From positions 27,763,879 through 27,773,878 of the forward strand of contig CM022677.1 of the NCBI GenBank assembly GCA_012295275.1: a stretch of 10,000 bases of DNA, written 5' to 3'. Below, in pieces: positions 7,600-10,000 of this stretch. The DNA comes from Chrysomallon squamiferum (Eukaryota; Mollusca; Gastropoda; Neomphalida; Peltospiridae). Under the pieces are notes generated by a model. That model saw nothing but the letters and a program-made list of their open reading frames with translations. It searched no databases and had not been told where the DNA came from. The position numbers were made by a program, and so were the translations under genes. Each line of letters opens with the position of its first letter. Within the stretch, counting starts at the first letter, position 1.

Positions 7600-8247
7600 G
7601 TATGTATGTGATTTATTTATTTATTTTTTTTTATTTTTATTTTTTTTTTTTTTTTTTTATTTTTTTTTACTAATCTTCTTTATTCTGTACTTAATTTTAA
7701 TTTAATTTAATTTAATTTAATTTAATTTCCTTTATTTTATTTTATTTCACTACCGTTTTTATTTTATTTTGCTTTTATTTTATTTTACTTTTTTTATTTT
7801 TATTTTGTTTTCTTAATTTGATTTTATTTTACTTTAATTCATTTTATTTTGTTTTTATTATTATATTTTTTTTTTTTATTTTTTTTATTTTACTTTTCAT
7901 GCTTTAAAAAAAAAAAAAAATAGTTATGTTTAATTTAATTTAATTTATATTTTATTAATTTTATTTAATTTTTCTTTTCTAAAATTTGTTTTTGTTTTGT
8001 TTTTTAAATCACTAATTCATTCATTCATTCATTTATCTGTTTCACACTACACACGCACACACACTCACACGCAATCGTTACCACAATCACAGACGTCTTT
8101 CTTTTTTTGAAAAAGAGTCACACATACACACATAAAACACACACACACACATTAAACATACAACCAAACAAACACAAACACGTAGCATGCACGCACACAC
8201 GCGCACGCACATCTCTCTAATACGTTCAGGCGACGTGTGCTTTTCAG
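7600..8247 (+). other. Intron 1 of the intact TSR gene
   Basis: 648 bp, GTATGT at the 5' end and TGTGCTTTTCAG at the 3' end. It is extremely T-rich: poly-T at about 7626-7670, (TTTAA)n at about 7694-7727, TTTTATTTTA blocks to about 7900, (ATTC)n near 8014-8030, then CA-rich microsatellite from about 8044 to 8210 before the acceptor. The Met codon at 8187 that opens a longer frame into exon 2 lies in this CA repeat and is not considered a real start. Confidence 0.85.
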
Positions 8248-8412
8248 TCCAGGCTCGGTGGTCGCCATGGGGAATCTACAATACCTATTCGTGTGATCGC
8301 ACGTGCATGAAAAGAAAGACGTTGGTCAGAAGCTGCAACTACGCAGACGGATGTGAAGGAGACGAGGTGAAGGAGGACTTCAGTCAATGCCAACCGAATG
8401 AGTGCAATCCAC
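8248..8412 (+). CDS. Exon 2 of secreted protein gene: thrombospondin type-1 repeat (TSR) domain
   Basis: The 165-bp exon is phase 1 at both ends, the usual symmetry of exons that carry a single extracellular module. It starts after CAG 8245-8247 and ends before GTATGT at 8413. It encodes Gln-Ala then a TSR: W-S-P-W near the start, a C-x3-C pair, an R-x-C, C-E-G and a closing C-x4-C-N-P, six cysteines in all. The order fits TSP1 modules (W-x-x-W, C-x-x-x-C, R-x-C, C-x-G, C-x4-C), which form a three-stranded fold with three disulphides. The third Trp and the usual C-S-x-T-C-G are replaced by Tyr-containing sequence and C-D-R-T-C-M, so it is a divergent member. After the 17-residue leader the mature part seen here is about 53 residues. 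If unspliced at 8413 the frame would end at TAG 8421-8423 after Arg-Met-Ser, so a very short single-domain protein is the alternative. Further exons would lie beyond the TAG tract. The binding partner is unknown; adhesion, matrix, immune or gland-secretion roles are all possible for TSR proteins. Confidence 0.85.
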
Positions 8413-9879
8413 GTATGTCGTAGCGGTAGCTGCAGCAGCAGTAGTATTAGTACTAGTAGCTGCAGTAGTAGTAGGAGTAGTAGTAGTAGTAGTAGTAGTA
8501 GTTGTAACAGTAGTGTTAGCGTTAGTATTAGCATTCGCAGTAGACATAACAGCAGTAGTAACGTTAGTAGCAGCATAGCGGTTTTGGTAGTAATAGCAAT
8601 AATAATCACAGTAGTGATAGTAGTAGTAATAGTAGTAGATGCTGTGGTTGTAGTTGTAATAGCCGTAGTTGTGGCAGTCTTAGTAACGGTATTAGTACTA
8701 GTAGTAGCGCTCCTGCAGTAATGGTTGTCGCAGTAGCAGCAATAGTCGTAGTAATAGTAGTAATAATAACAGTAGCAATAGTAGTAATAATAACAGTAGT
8801 AATAGTAGTAATAATAACAGTAGCAATAGTAGTAATAATAACAGTAGTAATAGCTGTAGTAGTACCAGTAGTAATCGTAGTAGATATTGTAGTAGTAGCA
8901 GTGATTATAGCAGTGGTGGCAGCAGCAGTAGGTTGCTGTTGTGACAGTAGTAATACTAGATAGGAGTAGTAGTAGATAGTAGTAGTAGTAGTAGATAGTA
9001 GTGGTAGTAGTAGTTGTAGATAGTAGTAGTAGTAGTAGTAGTAGATAGTAGTAGTAGTAGTAGTAGTAGATAGTAGTAGTAGTAGTAGTAGATAGTAGTA
9101 GTAGTAGTAGTAATGAATAGTAGTGGTAGTAGTAGTAGTAGTAGTAGGTAGTAGTAGTAGTAGTAGATGATAGTAGTAGTAGTAGTAGTAGTAGATAGTA
9201 GTAGTAGTAGTAGTAGATGGTAGTAGTATATAGTAGTGATAATAGTAGTAGTAGATAGTAGTAGTAGATAATAGTGGTAGTAGTAGTAGTAGTAGTAGTA
9301 GATAGTAGTAGTAGATAGTAGTAGTAGTAGTAGATAGTAGATAGTAGTAGTAGTAGTAGTAGTAGATAGTAGTAGTGGTAGTAGTAGTAGATAGTAGCAG
9401 TAGTAGTAGTAGTAGATGGTAATTGGTAGTAGTAGTAGTAGATAGTAGATGGTAGTGGTAGTAGTAGTAGATAGTAGTGGAAGTAGTAATAGTAATGGTA
9501 AGTGATGGTAGTAGTAGTAGTAGAATAGTAGTGGTGGTAGTAGTAGTAATAGTATGAATAGTGGTAGTAGTAAGTAGTAGATAGTAGTGGTAGTAGTAGT
9601 AGTAGTAGTAGATAGTAGTGTAGTAGTAGTAGTAGTAAGATAGTAGTAGTAGTAGTAGTAGTGTAATGGTAGTAGTAGTAGTAGTAGCAGAGTATAGTAG
9701 TAGTAGTAGATAGTAGTATATATTAGTAGTGGTAGTAGTAGATAGATTATAGTAGTAGTAGTAGTAGTAGATAGTGTAGATAGTAGTAGTGGTGGTAGTA
9801 GTATACAGTAGTAGTAGTACATAGTAGTAGTAGTAGTAGATAGTAGTAGTAGTGGTAGTAGTAGTAGTAGATAGTAGTG

Positions 9880-9913
<34 letters not shown>

Positions 9914-10000
9914 ATGGTACGATAGATAGTAGTAGTAAATAGTATGGTGGTGGTAGTAGTAGATAGTAGTAGATAGTAGATAGTAGTGGTAGTAGTAGTA
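8413..10000. repeat. (TAG/GTA)n trinucleotide tract, runs off the window
   Basis: Begins within about 10 bp of the exon 2 donor as degenerate AGT/AGC triplets (to about 8740). From about 8960 it becomes nearly pure TAG with frequent TAGATAGTAG phase shifts and occasional GTGGTAG or AATAG variants. On the assumption that the donor at 8413 is used, it is intron 2; otherwise it is the 3' flank. The long Leu/Tyr/Thr-type open frame on the minus strand (8956-9822) and the Val/Ile and Ser frames on the plus strand are repeat translations. The same repeat in the same sense orientation follows the pseudogene's second exon. Confidence 0.95.
8752..8850. repeat. Four-copy 24-bp tandem repeat in the triplet tract
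   Basis: The unit contains TAATAATAACAGTAG and recurs at 8761, 8785, 8809 and 8833. Successive copies alternate between AGTAGC and AGTAGT, so the true duplicated block is probably 48 bp (two 24-bp units). This indicates unequal exchange or slippage of a larger unit superimposed on triplet repeats. Confidence 0.9.

Noticed and set aside
8187-8247. Met codon in frame upstream of the TSR exon as a single-exon start
   Set aside because: The sequence is CA-repeat intron, and a matching signal-peptide exon with correct phase exists at 7557, confirmed by the paralogue.
8244-8609. Minus-strand Leu-rich frame over the TSR exon
   Set aside because: Antisense shadow of the TSR exon plus triplet repeat.
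8956-9822. Minus-strand 288-residue Tyr/Leu/Thr frame, the longest in the window
   Set aside because: Frame-shifting translation of the (CTA)n repeat; the residue changes mark repeat phase slips, not domains.
8420-10000. CRISPR-like array impression from regular short repeats
   Set aside because: There are no unique spacers; the pattern is a eukaryotic triplet microsatellite.

Overview
The window looks like non-coding-rich animal nuclear DNA. Its short spliced exons carry GT/AG borders, bacterial-style gene packing is absent, and much of the length is simple-sequence repeat (CT, ACT/AGT, TG/CA, TATG, GATA, AAAAT). A secreted thrombospondin type-1 (TSR) protein gene embedded in trinucleotide-rich DNA fits a mollusc, most plausibly a cephalopod such as an octopus. 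That placement is inference from sequence style, not from a diagnostic marker.

Layout. 1-866 is AT-rich with no gene. 867-1216 is a long CT tract. 1588-3238 is mostly degenerate (ACT)n and includes a six-copy minisatellite with a period of about 62 bp. 3260-4139 (minus strand) is a broken two-exon TSR gene, described here from the sequence. 4405-4815 is triplet and TG repeat. 4816-6015 is AT-rich, apart from a GC-richer island at 5091-5280 that holds a 14-bp-arm inverted repeat. 6016-6966 has three diverged copies of a unit of about 125 bp. Between copies 2 and 3 lies a 234-bp mariner-type deletion element with 32-bp terminal inverted repeats, TA duplications and a transposase C-terminal remnant. 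7396-8412 (plus strand) is an apparently intact 5' part of a TSR gene: TATA box, 5'UTR, signal-peptide exon, intron and TSR exon. 8413-10000 is almost pure (TAG)n, read as the next intron or 3' flank, and it runs off the window.

The main result is that the two TSR loci are paralogues arranged head-to-head as a diverged inverted duplication. Both have a 43-bp first exon ending in phase 1, a GTATGT donor, an intron of about 650 bp containing CA repeats, a CAG acceptor, a six-cysteine TSR exon ending in phase 1 at another GTATGT donor, and then a (TAG/AGT)n tract in the same sense orientation. The plus-strand copy is open. The minus-strand copy has lost its ATG (ACG), gained an in-frame TAA and carries a +1 frameshift in an A6 run, so it is called a pseudogene. 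Nearly all the long open frames in the window are translations of microsatellites and are not genes.
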